A stretch of DNA of 64,000 nucleotides from Lachnospiraceae bacterium MD329 (GTDB taxonomy: Bacteria; Bacillota; Clostridia; UBA1381), in assembly GCA_010206265.1 (NCBI GenBank), contig VIQV01000012.1, forward strand, positions 33,099 through 97,098. Direction: 5' to 3'. Below the pieces are notes generated by a model. The model ran no database searches. It saw only the letters and a list, made by a program, of their open reading frames with translations, and was not told where the DNA came from. Shown piece after piece: positions 18,726-28,111 of this stretch. Both the position numbers and the translations under genes were made by a program. Each line of letters begins with the position of its first letter. Position 1 is the stretch's first letter.

Positions 18726-18750
18726 AAAAAAGGAGCTGTTTATCAGCTCC
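18726..18750 (-). terminator. Intrinsic terminator after the CD1247-like gene
   Basis: GGAGCTG (18732-18738) pairs with CAGCTCC (18744-18750) around five bases. On the minus strand it is followed by six T (18726-18731). Confidence 0.9.
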
Positions 18751-18762
18751 CCTGTAATTTTA

Positions 18763-19242
18763 TCAGTTTTCGCTATGATGACATTCTCCATCGTCACAAT
18801 CACATTCAAACTCAAGCTCGATTTCCTCGTGACAATTAGGACATATAATAGCATTGTCGTCATCTATCATATCAAAATCAATCATAACGTCCTCACCGCA
18901 GCCCGGACACTGAATTTCAAAATAATCATCGCCTTCGCCGCTCTCGTAATCGTCGTCATAATCACCGAAAAACTCTTCGCTGTCATCCTCGTCATAGTCC
19001 TCGCTGTCAAATTCATCATCACCATAGACATCATCAGCCATTGCAAACACGCACTCGTCAAGCTCGTCAACAACGTCTTCCACATCATATACTCTGTCGT
19101 CTATTTCCTCAATAGCGTCAGCCATTTCACCCATAACTTCAAGCAATTTCATAATGAGCTTGCCCTCGTCGCTTTTCGGGCTTATATCAAGACCGTCCGC
19201 ATAACCTTTAAGGTACGAAACCTTTTTAATTAAATCTTTCAT
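18763..19242 (-). CDS. CD1247 N-terminal domain protein with zinc ribbon
   Basis: A 159-residue, very acidic protein. Residues 1-60 (KKVSYLKGYADGLDI, then LMEVMGEMADAIEEID type) form the helical domain called CD1247 N-terminal, found across Clostridia. The middle (about 65-105) is almost all Asp/Glu with little order. Residues about 110-140 hold a CPGCG...CPNC zinc ribbon, followed by a Cys-rich tail. Its role is unknown; the ribbon suggests a nucleic-acid or protein contact. It follows efp by 39 bases and ends at a strong terminator, so efp and this gene are likely one transcript. Confidence 0.85.
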   Translation of the reverse strand: MKDLIKKVSYLKGYADGLDISPKSDEGKLIMKLLEVMGEMADAIEEIDDRVYDVEDVVDELDECVFAMADDVYGDDEFDSEDYDEDDSEEFFGDYDDDYESGEGDDYFEIQCPGCGEDVMIDFDMIDDDNAIICPNCHEEIELEFECDCDDGECHHSEN

Positions 19243-19281
19243 AAGTATACCTGTTAAATCCTTTCAAATAATCTCAGCAGA

Positions 19282-19842
19282 TTATTTAACTCTTTCCATA
19301 TACTCTCCTGTTCTTGTATCAACTCTGATTACCTCGTTTATATCAACAAACAAAGGTACCTGAATTGTTGCGCCTGTTTCAAGCGTTGCCGGCTTTGTTG
19401 CGTTAGTTGAAGTATTTCCCGCAAAACCGGGCTCTGTTTCTGTAATCTGTAATTCTACAAAAGTAGGCGGTTCAACACCGAAAACATTACCCTTGTATGA
19501 CATTACCTTACATACGTCATTTTCCTTGACAAACTTCATCTGCTCTTCAATCTCACCTTTAGCGATATCAAGCATATCAAAAGTTTCATTATCCATAAAG
19601 TGATAGAAATCATCATCTCCGTATGAATATGCCATATCCTTTCTGTCAATATGTGCTTCTTCAAACTTTTCTGTAGGTCTGAAAGTTTTTTCAACAACAC
19701 CGCCGCTTATTATATTCTTTAGCTTTGTTCTTACGAATGCTGCTCCCTTTCCCGGCTTAACGTGCTGAAATTCGACAATCTGATATACGTTTCCCTCGTG
19801 CTCAAAGGTTCTTCCGTTTCTAAAATCGCCTGCTGTAATCAT
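19282..19842 (-). CDS. efp: Elongation factor P
   Basis: A 186-residue factor that rescues ribosomes stalled at polyproline. All three beta-barrel domains are present, and Lys32 in the KPGKGAAF loop is the tip residue that may be modified. The C-terminal signature ([12 protein letters not shown]) is intact. A strong AGGAGG site precedes the start and a plausible promoter lies upstream at 19887-19915. Proline-rich surface proteins such as the PT-repeat protein in this window are typical EF-P clients; that link is an inference. Confidence 0.97.
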   Translation of the reverse strand: MITAGDFRNGRTFEHEGNVYQIVEFQHVKPGKGAAFVRTKLKNIISGGVVEKTFRPTEKFEEAHIDRKDMAYSYGDDDFYHFMDNETFDMLDIAKGEIEEQMKFVKENDVCKVMSYKGNVFGVEPPTFVELQITETEPGFAGNTSTNATKPATLETGATIQVPLFVDINEVIRVDTRTGEYMERVK

Positions 19843-19886
19843 AAATATATCCTCCTAAATCTTTTGTGATTTAATCTAATACTTAT

Positions 19887-19915
19887 ATTTTAATATATTT
19901 TCCAAAAAAAATCAA
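19887..19915 (-). promoter_or_regulatory. Promoter for efp
   Basis: On the minus strand TTGATT (complement of 19910-19915), 17 bases, then TAAAAT (complement of 19887-19892), about 40 bases before the efp ATG. Confidence 0.55.
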
Positions 19916-19954
19916 GATATTAGTAAAAATAATTATAATTTTTTTCTATATATG

Positions 19955-19974
19955 AAAAATACTCCCTAAGGAGC
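19955..19974 (-). terminator. Short terminator upstream of the efp promoter
   Basis: On the minus strand GCTCC-TTAG-GGAGT (five pairs, one G-T) is followed by A then five T. It would end transcripts arriving from the fucI side, or a small RNA made from the element at 19988-20075. Confidence 0.5.
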
Positions 19975-19987
19975 ATTTATTATATTC

Positions 19988-20075
19988 ATTACAAGGTATA
20001 TACAGTAACAAGGATAGGGAGAGAGAAAGTTCCTTGGGTGGAAGGGTAACAAGATTTTAGTATATACCCTGTAAT
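19988..20075. repeat. 88-base inverted-repeat element, unknown
   Basis: The ends ATTACAAGGTATATAC (19988-20003) and GTATATACCCTGTAAT (20060-20075) are complementary at 15 of 16 positions. The interior carries GTAACAAG twice (20005-20012 and 20046-20053) and a purine-rich core. It lies in a 290-base gap between fucI and efp, with a hairpin on each side. It could be a structured small RNA, a 3' UTR element or a MITE-like insert; no target duplication is evident at the edges. Confidence 0.5.
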
Positions 20076-20096
20076 CAATACAATATTATTATGAAC

Positions 20097-20122
20097 GGAT
20101 ATGCGGCAAAAGCCGCATATCC
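20097..20122 (-). terminator. Stable hairpin after fucI
   Basis: GGATATGCGGC (20097-20107) pairs perfectly with GCCGCATATCC (20112-20122) around AAAA, twelve bases after the fucI stop. It lacks a T-tract, so it may stabilise the mRNA end rather than terminate. Confidence 0.5.
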
Positions 20123-20133
20123 AATATTCATTT

Positions 20134-21915
20134 TTATCTGTACATAGGTCCGTAGTTTTTACAAGCCGCATAGTCTGCCGCCTGTGCGTCCTCCGTTCCG
20201 AATGATGACCAAACGTGCGGACGGTATACCTTTTCATCAGCTACATTATGCATTGTTACAGGAATCCTGAGCATTGAGCATAGTGTTATTAAATCTGCTC
20301 CAACGTGTCCGCCTACAGTAACGCCGTGATTAGCTCCCCAGTTTGCCATTACACTGTATACGTCAGTAAACGCACCTGTACCTGTTAAAACAGGCGCAAA
20401 CCAAGTTGTCGGCCAGGTCGGGTCTGTACGCTTGTCAAGCTTATCGTGAACATCGTCGTCAAGGTTACAGGTATAACCTTCTGCTATCTGAATAACAGGT
20501 CCTATTCCCTCGACAAGATTTACTCTCAGCATTGTAACAGGCATTTCCGCCTTTGTTCTGAAATGGCTTGAAAATCCGCCGCCTCTGAAATACTCATAAT
20601 CGGCTCTGCACCAATCTGTGGCCTCAATGCACGCTTTTATATCTTCGTCAGTCATATTCCACCATTCTTTTTGAGTACCGTTACCATTTTTGTCCTTAGA
20701 CGCTCCCGTACAGTCAAGCGCAGTTGCACCGGAATTTATAAGATGAATTATTCCCTGTTCTGCCTTGCCGGTAAGCTCTTTGCCAGTAACACGTTTAACA
20801 GCCTCAGGTGACCAGTATGTACGAACGTCGTGGAATGCAGGAGCTTTACCTGTAACAAGCGTGGCAAGCAGCATTGAAATACCGTTTAACGTATCATTCT
20901 CAGTTGCAAACGGCGTAGGCATTTTCTTGCCGTTCCAGTTAAATGACGACGCCATAATTGCCTCTGTAAAATCAGCATTCGGCAGCCAGTCTGTCCAGTT
21001 GCGCTGTCCCTGAAAACCGCCTACTATGGCATTCTTGCCAAGTGATTCCTCGTGCCAGCCCATTTCGGCAAGCTTTTCATTTCCGTAGAGAATATCATTT
21101 ACGATTATTGTAAATTTAGCGATAAACTCCCAATCCTTATCAGCAGGAACTACTTTTGATTTTGTAATAATTTCAGGGAAATTCTTGCCTGAATTTTTAT
21201 CAAAGCCTTCAGGACAGTTTTCCTTTATCCATTTAAGCGCTTTTTCATACTCGTCCTTATCATATATACCCAGAGTTATTCTTCTAAGTATTTCTGTAAG
21301 GTCAACAAATTCAGCTCTTATACCGAGATACTTCTGCATAAAAGACATATCGCAGTATGAGCCTGCAATACCCATTGATACACCGCCAAGGTTTACATAT
21401 GACTTATTCTTCATCTGTCCTACTGCAATTGCGCCCTTTGCCCAGCGTATCATCTTTTCCGCAACATCTTCGGGAACAGTGTTATCATCAATATCCTGTA
21501 CGTCGTGACCGTACATTGAAAATGCAGGAAGTCCTCTCTGTGCGAATGCCGCCATAACAGCAGCCAGATAAACCGCACCCGGACGCTCCGTTCCGTTAAA
21601 TCCCCATACAGCCTTTACCGTATCCGAGCTCAAATCCATAGTTTCCGAGCCGTAGCACCAACACGGAGTAACTGCAAGTGACGCACACACATTCTGTGTT
21701 GAAAAATAATCATTGCACTTTGCCGCCTCTGCGCCTGAACCGATTGTACACGGTGAAATTACACATTCAACAGGCATTCCGTCCTGATAATGCACATTGC
21801 TTTCAATCAGCTCCTTCGCCGCCTTTGCCATTGCCATTGTCTTTTCTTCAAGACTTTCTCTTACACCGCCCCAGCGGCCGTCAATTGTAGGTCTTATTCC
21901 TATTCTTGGTTTCAT
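20134..21915 (-). CDS. fucI: L-fucose isomerase
   Basis: A 593-residue cytoplasmic enzyme converting L-fucose to L-fuculose; the E. coli protein has 591. The match is end to end, from PRIGIRPTIDGRWGGVRESLEEKTM through GVSMGIAGSYCDMSF to the C-terminal HNVADEKVYRPHVWSSFGTEDAQ. FucI also isomerises D-arabinose. It is the last gene of the long carbohydrate operon, 22 bases after the serine hydrolase. The next steps (fuculokinase, fuculose-phosphate aldolase) are not in the window. Fucose is thus a likely product of the polysaccharide attacked by the upstream genes. Confidence 0.95.
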   Translation of the reverse strand: MKPRIGIRPTIDGRWGGVRESLEEKTMAMAKAAKELIESNVHYQDGMPVECVISPCTIGSGAEAAKCNDYFSTQNVCASLAVTPCWCYGSETMDLSSDTVKAVWGFNGTERPGAVYLAAVMAAFAQRGLPAFSMYGHDVQDIDDNTVPEDVAEKMIRWAKGAIAVGQMKNKSYVNLGGVSMGIAGSYCDMSFMQKYLGIRAEFVDLTEILRRITLGIYDKDEYEKALKWIKENCPEGFDKNSGKNFPEIITKSKVVPADKDWEFIAKFTIIVNDILYGNEKLAEMGWHEESLGKNAIVGGFQGQRNWTDWLPNADFTEAIMASSFNWNGKKMPTPFATENDTLNGISMLLATLVTGKAPAFHDVRTYWSPEAVKRVTGKELTGKAEQGIIHLINSGATALDCTGASKDKNGNGTQKEWWNMTDEDIKACIEATDWCRADYEYFRGGGFSSHFRTKAEMPVTMLRVNLVEGIGPVIQIAEGYTCNLDDDVHDKLDKRTDPTWPTTWFAPVLTGTGAFTDVYSVMANWGANHGVTVGGHVGADLITLCSMLRIPVTMHNVADEKVYRPHVWSSFGTEDAQAADYAACKNYGPMYR

Positions 21916-21937
21916 TTTATCTACTTCCTTTCTTTTA

Positions 21938-23101
21938 TTATATACTTGAATATATTACATTTCTAAGTCTTGGCTGATAGTATTCTTCCTGCGGATTAAG
22001 CATATGATGAGCATAAAATACAGCTAAATTCAAATCCGGATCTATCAGTATATTTGCGCCTGCCGCGCCGCCCCAGCCAAATTCGCCTATCGAACCGTTC
22101 GAGCCTGCCGCGGCTCTGTCAACCATTGTCCTTACGCCAAGACCGTAGCCGTAGCCGGCAAGCCGGCGCCAGTTATATCCCTTCATCTGCTCGCTGTTTA
22201 ACTGATTTGTTCTTAACAACTCAACAGTGCCAGAGCCGATTATCCTGTTGTTGTTTACCCCAAGGCCTTTGTTTGCAAGCGCTGCCGCAAATTTTGCATA
22301 ATCCTTTACAGTTGTGATTATTCCTGCTCCGCCGCTATCATATTCTTCTCCCGGCACCAGCGAATTGCCACCTCCTGTGTTCTTGATAACACCTCTGCTG
22401 TTCTGACTGTTTTGCAGAGTAACAATGTCTTTTTCTCCGCCTGTATCATAAATATACTGCTGTGCCATACGATTTTTTATCTCGTCTGACGCGTGATAAC
22501 AGGAATATTTCATATCCAAAGGTTCAAATATATTCTGCTTTACATATTCCGAAAAACGTTTTCCCGAAATCACCTCTACAACAGCGGCAAGAATATCGTG
22601 GCATAAGCTGTAGCCCCAGCTCTCACCAGGTTCAAACTGCAGCGGGTCTTTTGCGATACATTTTACAACAGTCTGCGTGTCCATTTTTCCGCCCGTTATT
22701 TCTTTTGCCTTTTTAAATGCGTCGGTATCCATATTATAGGTTAACCCTGCCGTCATTGTAAACAGATTACGCAGTGTAATTGGATTCTTTGCCTTTTCTA
22801 TTCGTTCTCCGCTTTTTACATACATTTCTTTAAATTCGGGAATATACTCATACAACGGGTCGCTTAACAAGAATTTTCCCTGTTCATATAGCTGCAAAGC
22901 CGCTGTTACCGTAGCAACCTTTGAACACGAATAAATATTTATATTTTCTTCGCCTGTCATCTTTATCTTATTTTCCAAATCAGAATATCCCGAACTGTAT
23001 TCGAACACTTTCTGACCGTCCTTATAGACCACCGCGCTGTTACCGGGAATAATCCAATCAGTCAGACTGTCCATAAAGTTTTTTAAATTTTTAAAATCCA
23101 T
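21938..23101 (-). CDS. Serine hydrolase, beta-lactamase/class C family
   Basis: A 387-residue protein with the penicillin-binding fold of esterases and class C beta-lactamases. The SxxK motif is SCSK (Ser58, Lys61), the Tyr motif is WGYSLCHDI near residue 165, and GWGGAAG near the C-terminus fills the KTG-like position. No signal peptide is visible, so it is probably cytoplasmic. In a carbohydrate operon it more likely removes an ester group from an imported sugar than acts on beta-lactams. It lies 12 bases after the GH94-type gene. The exact substrate cannot be read from sequence. Confidence 0.85.
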   Translation of the reverse strand: MDFKNLKNFMDSLTDWIIPGNSAVVYKDGQKVFEYSSGYSDLENKIKMTGEENINIYSCSKVATVTAALQLYEQGKFLLSDPLYEYIPEFKEMYVKSGERIEKAKNPITLRNLFTMTAGLTYNMDTDAFKKAKEITGGKMDTQTVVKCIAKDPLQFEPGESWGYSLCHDILAAVVEVISGKRFSEYVKQNIFEPLDMKYSCYHASDEIKNRMAQQYIYDTGGEKDIVTLQNSQNSRGVIKNTGGGNSLVPGEEYDSGGAGIITTVKDYAKFAAALANKGLGVNNNRIIGSGTVELLRTNQLNSEQMKGYNWRRLAGYGYGLGVRTMVDRAAAGSNGSIGEFGWGGAAGANILIDPDLNLAVFYAHHMLNPQEEYYQPRLRNVIYSSI

Positions 23102-23113
23102 AATACCTCCGAT

Positions 23114-25372
23114 TTAAATAACTATGCTGACATCTTTATCCGACTCAGGTATGAATACTTTTTCATTTTTAGTGATTGTAATATCATACATATGTCCTCG
23201 AAATACCCTCGTAATCTTAGCAGGCAGCATTTCGTCCGCAAGACACGGGTCAATTTCAAGTCCATCCCATTTTGCGCGTATACCAAACATATACTGAGTA
23301 ACCGCAATATACATCCAAGCCGCAGTTCCTGTAAGCCACGACACGTTTGCAAGTCCGAATTTATCGCTTTCAGGTCCGAAAATATTTGATGCGTACACAT
23401 AAGGCTCCGCCTTATAACGCCATTCGCCTGCCTTTTGCTGTGCTATCATCGGTAAAAGCTGATGATAATACTTATAGGCTCTTTCCGGATGTTTTAATAT
23501 ACATTCCGCAATAATTGCCCACGTATTTGCGTGGCAGAACACACTGCCGTTTTCTCCGCAGCCTTTATTGTAATATGTAAGCGGATCTTCCTTTGTCGGA
23601 TAATCCTGCATTGACGGATGTATTTTTTTTATTCCAAGTTCAGTATCAAGATACTTGTTTACATTGTCCATAGCGGTGTTTCCGTTATCACCCATACCGC
23701 TTATTACAGACCAGCTCTGCGTGTTAAGCCATATTTTCGCCTGAGGCTCTTTTTCACTTCCTATGTAGCGACCCTCGTCTGTTATACAACGTATATACCA
23801 CTTACCGTCCCACGCCTTTTCGTTAACAAGCTTTTTCTGAGTTTCATATATATCAAGGTACTTTTGGCTGTCCTCACCTTTAAGCGCGGCAATTTCAGCT
23901 ATCATTCTCAAAACAGTTCCGAACTGCATAGATGTCCATATACTCTCGCCCTTACCTTTACGGCACACCTTATAAAGCATATCGTTCCAGTCAGAAGAAA
24001 GCATAAGCGGAAATCCGTTTTTACCGAGGCTTGCCATACAGAAACCAATTGATTTCTTGATATGCTCCCACACCGTTGCGCTGCCTCCGTCATAAAAATC
24101 CACAACTTCGTCAAGATAATCAAGAATGCCTTCCTCCATAATTATATGGTAGCAGGTCATTACGAGCCATAAGTGATTATCACTGTGAATACGCGTTACA
24201 GGTTCCCAGCCTTCCGTCGGGAAACAATAGTGATTGCAGTGACCATCCTGATACTGCTGTGTAAACAAAAGATTCAGTTTATTTTTCGCTCTTCTAAGGT
24301 CAAACGGTACCATTGCCAAAATATCCTGAGCCGTATCTCTTACTCCGACGCCGCGGAAAGTTCCCGTTGCATAATAGCTTATATTACGCGAAAACTGGAA
24401 ATTACGCTCCGCCTGATACGGGTTCCATATATTTATCATTGTCTGAGCGTCTTTATCAGGTATTTCACACTGGAATTTACCAAGATAATTGTCCCACTGT
24501 TCCTTTAGTCTGTTATATGATTTATTAACAAAATCCTTTTCCCTGCAATGACTAACGCTCTTTTTTATATCCTCCTCCGTCATTGCCGTACCAAGAAAAA
24601 TATTTACTGTCTTTTCCTCTCCTGCTTTAAGCTCTATATCAATCTGAAGAGCAAAACACGGGTCGCCGCCGTAAAGAGTTGAGTTTGTACATTTTCCCGT
24701 TTCAACATTCTGAGGATTTTCCTCACTTCTGTAAGCTCCTACAAATTCATCACGGTCACAATCAAATGCCGTAACCTCCGTATCCGCCGCAAAGTATACA
24801 AGCGGTGTTTCGTTTGGTCGGGGCTGATCCTCCACTCCGTATTTATATACCAGAATATCTTCAAGATTATATGCGGTAAGCTGATGTTTGTTATAACACT
24901 GCCACTGTAATTCGCGCATAAATTCCATCATACCCAGTTCTACATAAGGGAAAACAGAAATCTTTTTGTCACTGTCCGATTTTATTTTCAGACTCCATAT
25001 AAGAGCGTTTTCATATTCGCCCACAAAATATGTACTGTTAACCGCCAAACCATTCTTCTTAGCCTCAAAACGAGTATATCCCATACCGTGCGTTGAGCTC
25101 CACTCATCAGGCTTTACCTTACACGGTTCGTTTGTCGGACACCATATATCTGCACCGTCCTTAATGTATGTATAAAAACCGCTTCTGTCAGTCGGAAGAT
25201 GGAAAAAACGATAGTGGTTTATTCTCCATATCTGCGGTGATTTATAGAATGCCACTCCTCCGCCTGCCTGAGAAATCATAGTATGGAATGTACCGTTTGA
25301 AAGGTAGTTCATCCACGGTGTCGGTGTATTATATTTATCAAAAGTTATTTCCCTGTTATTAAATTTATACAT
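23114..25372 (-). CDS. GH94-type glycoside phosphorylase
   Basis: A 752-residue protein without signal peptide. It has an N-terminal beta-sandwich (about 1-270), a linker helix and an alpha/alpha barrel typical of GH94. The phosphate-site segment GVGVRDTAQD is at about 341-350 and DWND at 461-464, whose first Asp is the expected catalytic acid. GH94 enzymes split beta-glycosides with phosphate and yield sugar-1-phosphate, saving ATP. Characterised relatives act on cellobiose, chitobiose, cyclic glucan or laminaribiose; none can be assigned here. It follows the DUF4886 gene by one base, so translation is probably coupled. It probably handles an imported oligosaccharide. Confidence 0.82.
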   Translation of the reverse strand: MYKFNNREITFDKYNTPTPWMNYLSNGTFHTMISQAGGGVAFYKSPQIWRINHYRFFHLPTDRSGFYTYIKDGADIWCPTNEPCKVKPDEWSSTHGMGYTRFEAKKNGLAVNSTYFVGEYENALIWSLKIKSDSDKKISVFPYVELGMMEFMRELQWQCYNKHQLTAYNLEDILVYKYGVEDQPRPNETPLVYFAADTEVTAFDCDRDEFVGAYRSEENPQNVETGKCTNSTLYGGDPCFALQIDIELKAGEEKTVNIFLGTAMTEEDIKKSVSHCREKDFVNKSYNRLKEQWDNYLGKFQCEIPDKDAQTMINIWNPYQAERNFQFSRNISYYATGTFRGVGVRDTAQDILAMVPFDLRRAKNKLNLLFTQQYQDGHCNHYCFPTEGWEPVTRIHSDNHLWLVMTCYHIIMEEGILDYLDEVVDFYDGGSATVWEHIKKSIGFCMASLGKNGFPLMLSSDWNDMLYKVCRKGKGESIWTSMQFGTVLRMIAEIAALKGEDSQKYLDIYETQKKLVNEKAWDGKWYIRCITDEGRYIGSEKEPQAKIWLNTQSWSVISGMGDNGNTAMDNVNKYLDTELGIKKIHPSMQDYPTKEDPLTYYNKGCGENGSVFCHANTWAIIAECILKHPERAYKYYHQLLPMIAQQKAGEWRYKAEPYVYASNIFGPESDKFGLANVSWLTGTAAWMYIAVTQYMFGIRAKWDGLEIDPCLADEMLPAKITRVFRGHMYDITITKNEKVFIPESDKDVSIVI

Positions 25373-25373
25373 A

Positions 25374-26111
25374 TTATATCCTCCTGTACTGCTCTGCTGC
25401 TTTATGAGCGCAGGTCTGTGCCGTTTTTTTATCCTGTTCTGTTACAGGTTCATCAAATTCTGCAAAGCTGTTATCTGCACAATTTTTACCCGTCAGAGTT
25501 TCATACCACACATATCCAAGCGCCAAACGTCCAAGTCCCAATGACGCGTGGAAGGTATCTCGGTGAATATGCCCTGCGCCTGCCTTTATTAAATTCTGAA
25601 ACGTTTCACCGCCCGGAATAAGCTCCATACCGCCCAGTTTCTGAGCTGCTTTCGCATATGCCGATTTCAAGTCATCAAACATTTCTGTTTGATTTTTATA
25701 TCCAAGCTCTTTTGTAAGCCTGTCACTATCCTGCTCATACGCCCACGTCTGATGGAGCATAATTTTTGATTTAGGCGCGTGTATGCGTACATAATCTGCA
25801 AGCGCTCCCAGATACGGCTGATATGTATTGTAATCAATACTCAGACTGCTTGCCTGCTGTAATGTTACAACGTCCCACACATCACTTTGAAGTGCCTGAC
25901 GTATCGATACCTTAATACCTGTTCTTTCGCCGTTAAATTCAAAATCATAATCCGCCGCGTCATTATGCATATTGGCATAATGTCTTGACAGAGGACAGCC
26001 CCCTATAAACAGGTTCACCGTTTTCATTTCTGTCACGTCAGCTTTCGCTATATTATGCAGATAACGCATAGCGTCGCTTGAAAAGCTGTTTCCTATCGCC
26101 AATACCTTCAT
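25374..26111 (-). CDS. SGNH-fold hydrolase, DUF4886
   Basis: A 245-residue cytoplasmic protein of the DUF4886 branch of SGNH hydrolases. The nucleophile is Ser9 in AIGNSFS, and the Asp/His pair is in HRDTFHASLG near residue 195. Such proteins are common in polysaccharide loci and are presumed acyl esterases or sugar-modifying hydrolases. A member removing acetyl or methyl groups from pectic sugars would fit the cluster. No export signal is seen, so it would act after import. It lies 14 bases after the GHL6-type gene. Confidence 0.8.
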   Translation of the reverse strand: MKVLAIGNSFSSDAMRYLHNIAKADVTEMKTVNLFIGGCPLSRHYANMHNDAADYDFEFNGERTGIKVSIRQALQSDVWDVVTLQQASSLSIDYNTYQPYLGALADYVRIHAPKSKIMLHQTWAYEQDSDRLTKELGYKNQTEMFDDLKSAYAKAAQKLGGMELIPGGETFQNLIKAGAGHIHRDTFHASLGLGRLALGYVWYETLTGKNCADNSFAEFDEPVTEQDKKTAQTCAHKAAEQYRRI

Positions 26112-26125
26112 TTTTCAAATCCCTT

Positions 26126-28087
26126 TCATTCAAATACTGCCATCTGGTGACATTCCAATTTTTTTATCTGTGCCGTAACTCGTCCGTTTTCATAAGTAAA
26201 CGGAATCTCCTCCATCTGGGGAGCAAGATAAACACGGCTTATATTTTTATCGGTTCTTATACTTACCGATACATCATATACAGGCAGTATATCCTCTATT
26301 ATTTCAACTCCGTTTCCGCGCTTTACAGGACTTGCATAAAGCAAGTGACATATCTGTCTGCTATTCTGCTCCATAAGCGTTGCAACTCCCTGCGCGGGAA
26401 GATTTGTTATAAGAGTTTTTCTTTCCCCAAGCAGTCTGTCAAGCGCAAAAACCGTTATTTGCTTTAAATGTATTTCTCCGCTTACGGCATAATCATTAAA
26501 GATATCCCAAGCGATATATATTCCGTCCTGTCCTTCGGTCATTCCTGCTCCTCCGTATTCGCCGCTGTTCGGCGTATGCTGATGTGAGCAGAAATGTTTA
26601 TATGAACGGTTAAAGTACGGATTTTCACGTGCACCAAGCTCTGTACCGATACATCGTACTCTTTCACCGCTGCCGTACATCACATATCCCGTATCACCCA
26701 TACCATCAATTTTTACAGATGGTCTGAAATAATCAGGTCTGTACGGACTTTCCTTAACCCACTCTGCGCCAAGGTCAAGACAAAATTCATTCTTATCCTC
26801 ATATAAAGCTGATTTTCCCGTAGCAAGTATCTTACCGCCGTTTTGGCAGAATTGTTTTAATTTCATCGCAAATTTCTCGTCTGCTCTTATTACATCAGGC
26901 AGTATGACCACCTTATATTTATCAAGCTCCGTTTCAAAATCTGCCACGTCAAACAGATACTTTCCTTCGAGCAAAATCCTGCTTACACCGCTGCCCGAAT
27001 CATCTACCTGCGTCATCTGACCCGTACTTAACTCACGGCTGTATGCCTCCGGCGCTATTACGGCAATATCTGCCACAGCTGTAACATTATCAAGCCAAGG
27101 TTCTTTCTCCTTCAACTCTGAATACGCGCGTCCTATCAAGTCATATGTAACCATATCCATTTCACCATTCGGAGCTAACTGGTCGCCTATTGAACATTTT
27201 GCTCCGTTTGCCGCAGCCAATGACACCTCATATCTGAGCGCATTTGGGTGCTTAAAACCCCCGAATTCTCCCCAAGAGCTATGGAATTTACCTGTCATAC
27301 CAAGATATTCTATATCCAAGCCCTGACAGTATCTCGCTGAAAACGGAAAATGATCATAACCCCATCCGCCCGTAGGCAGACTCTCAATCTCCAAATGTGT
27401 GTTATAGTGAGCCAAATCACGCCTGCCCTGACGAATATGTCCCCCGTTATGAAACAGCGGAAGTCCCTTTTTATACTTATCAACCGCCGCGCGTGTTTTT
27501 TCGGCATATCTCTTATACACCATTTCTGAGTGCTCCAGAACCGCTTTTTCATCATATGGGTCCATTCCCATTGCAGTACGCTCCGCTATACAACTCTGAC
27601 AATAGCACGGCTGAACACCGACAATATCAAGGAATATTCCGTCAGCGTCATAATTTTTGCATACCTCTTCAATCTGTTCTATTAAATAATCCAGATACGG
27701 AGAAGACATACAAAGCTTATGATAACCTGCTTCAGTAAAATCCTTTGCCCACATTGTAGACTCGTCTTTATTTCTGACAAGCCATTCACGGTGACGGCGA
27801 GCTGTTTTTTCGTCCAGCCCTGCCGATATATATACAGGCGTCTTTACTCCTATCTCGTGTGCCGCCTCAATCTGCGCCCCCAGCAAGTCAAAATTAAGAT
27901 GAGGATGCATTTCATTAGTTTTTGTCGGGTGATACGACCACCCGTGATGGCATTTTGCAAACAATGTAACAGAATTTACGCAACCTTTTTTTAGCGCCGC
28001 CTGAAACTGTTCCTTATTAAATTTTTCTCCTATATTCTCTATCATTTCACTTGTGTGAAAATCAAGATTTACTTGTCTGAAATTCAA
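26126..28087 (-). CDS. Glycoside hydrolase, GHL6/beta-galactosidase-trimerisation type
   Basis: A 653-residue protein without signal peptide. The N-terminal TIM-barrel part opens with RQVNLDFHTSE and carries DADGIFLDIVG with a following CYCQSC cysteine cluster, both typical of hypothetical glycosidase family GHL6 (related to GH29/GH42-like barrels). The central part (about 380-520) resembles the beta-galactosidase trimerisation domain, and a beta domain ends the protein. Members are often guessed to be fucosidases or galactosidases. The start is a TTG with AAGGAG eleven bases upstream; the next ATG lies inside the conserved N-terminus. The substrate is unknown. Confidence 0.72.
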   Translation of the reverse strand: MNFRQVNLDFHTSEMIENIGEKFNKEQFQAALKKGCVNSVTLFAKCHHGWSYHPTKTNEMHPHLNFDLLGAQIEAAHEIGVKTPVYISAGLDEKTARRHREWLVRNKDESTMWAKDFTEAGYHKLCMSSPYLDYLIEQIEEVCKNYDADGIFLDIVGVQPCYCQSCIAERTAMGMDPYDEKAVLEHSEMVYKRYAEKTRAAVDKYKKGLPLFHNGGHIRQGRRDLAHYNTHLEIESLPTGGWGYDHFPFSARYCQGLDIEYLGMTGKFHSSWGEFGGFKHPNALRYEVSLAAANGAKCSIGDQLAPNGEMDMVTYDLIGRAYSELKEKEPWLDNVTAVADIAVIAPEAYSRELSTGQMTQVDDSGSGVSRILLEGKYLFDVADFETELDKYKVVILPDVIRADEKFAMKLKQFCQNGGKILATGKSALYEDKNEFCLDLGAEWVKESPYRPDYFRPSVKIDGMGDTGYVMYGSGERVRCIGTELGARENPYFNRSYKHFCSHQHTPNSGEYGGAGMTEGQDGIYIAWDIFNDYAVSGEIHLKQITVFALDRLLGERKTLITNLPAQGVATLMEQNSRQICHLLYASPVKRGNGVEIIEDILPVYDVSVSIRTDKNISRVYLAPQMEEIPFTYENGRVTAQIKKLECHQMAVFE

Positions 28088-28111
28088 CCTTTTGCCATCT
28101 CCTTCCCAATG

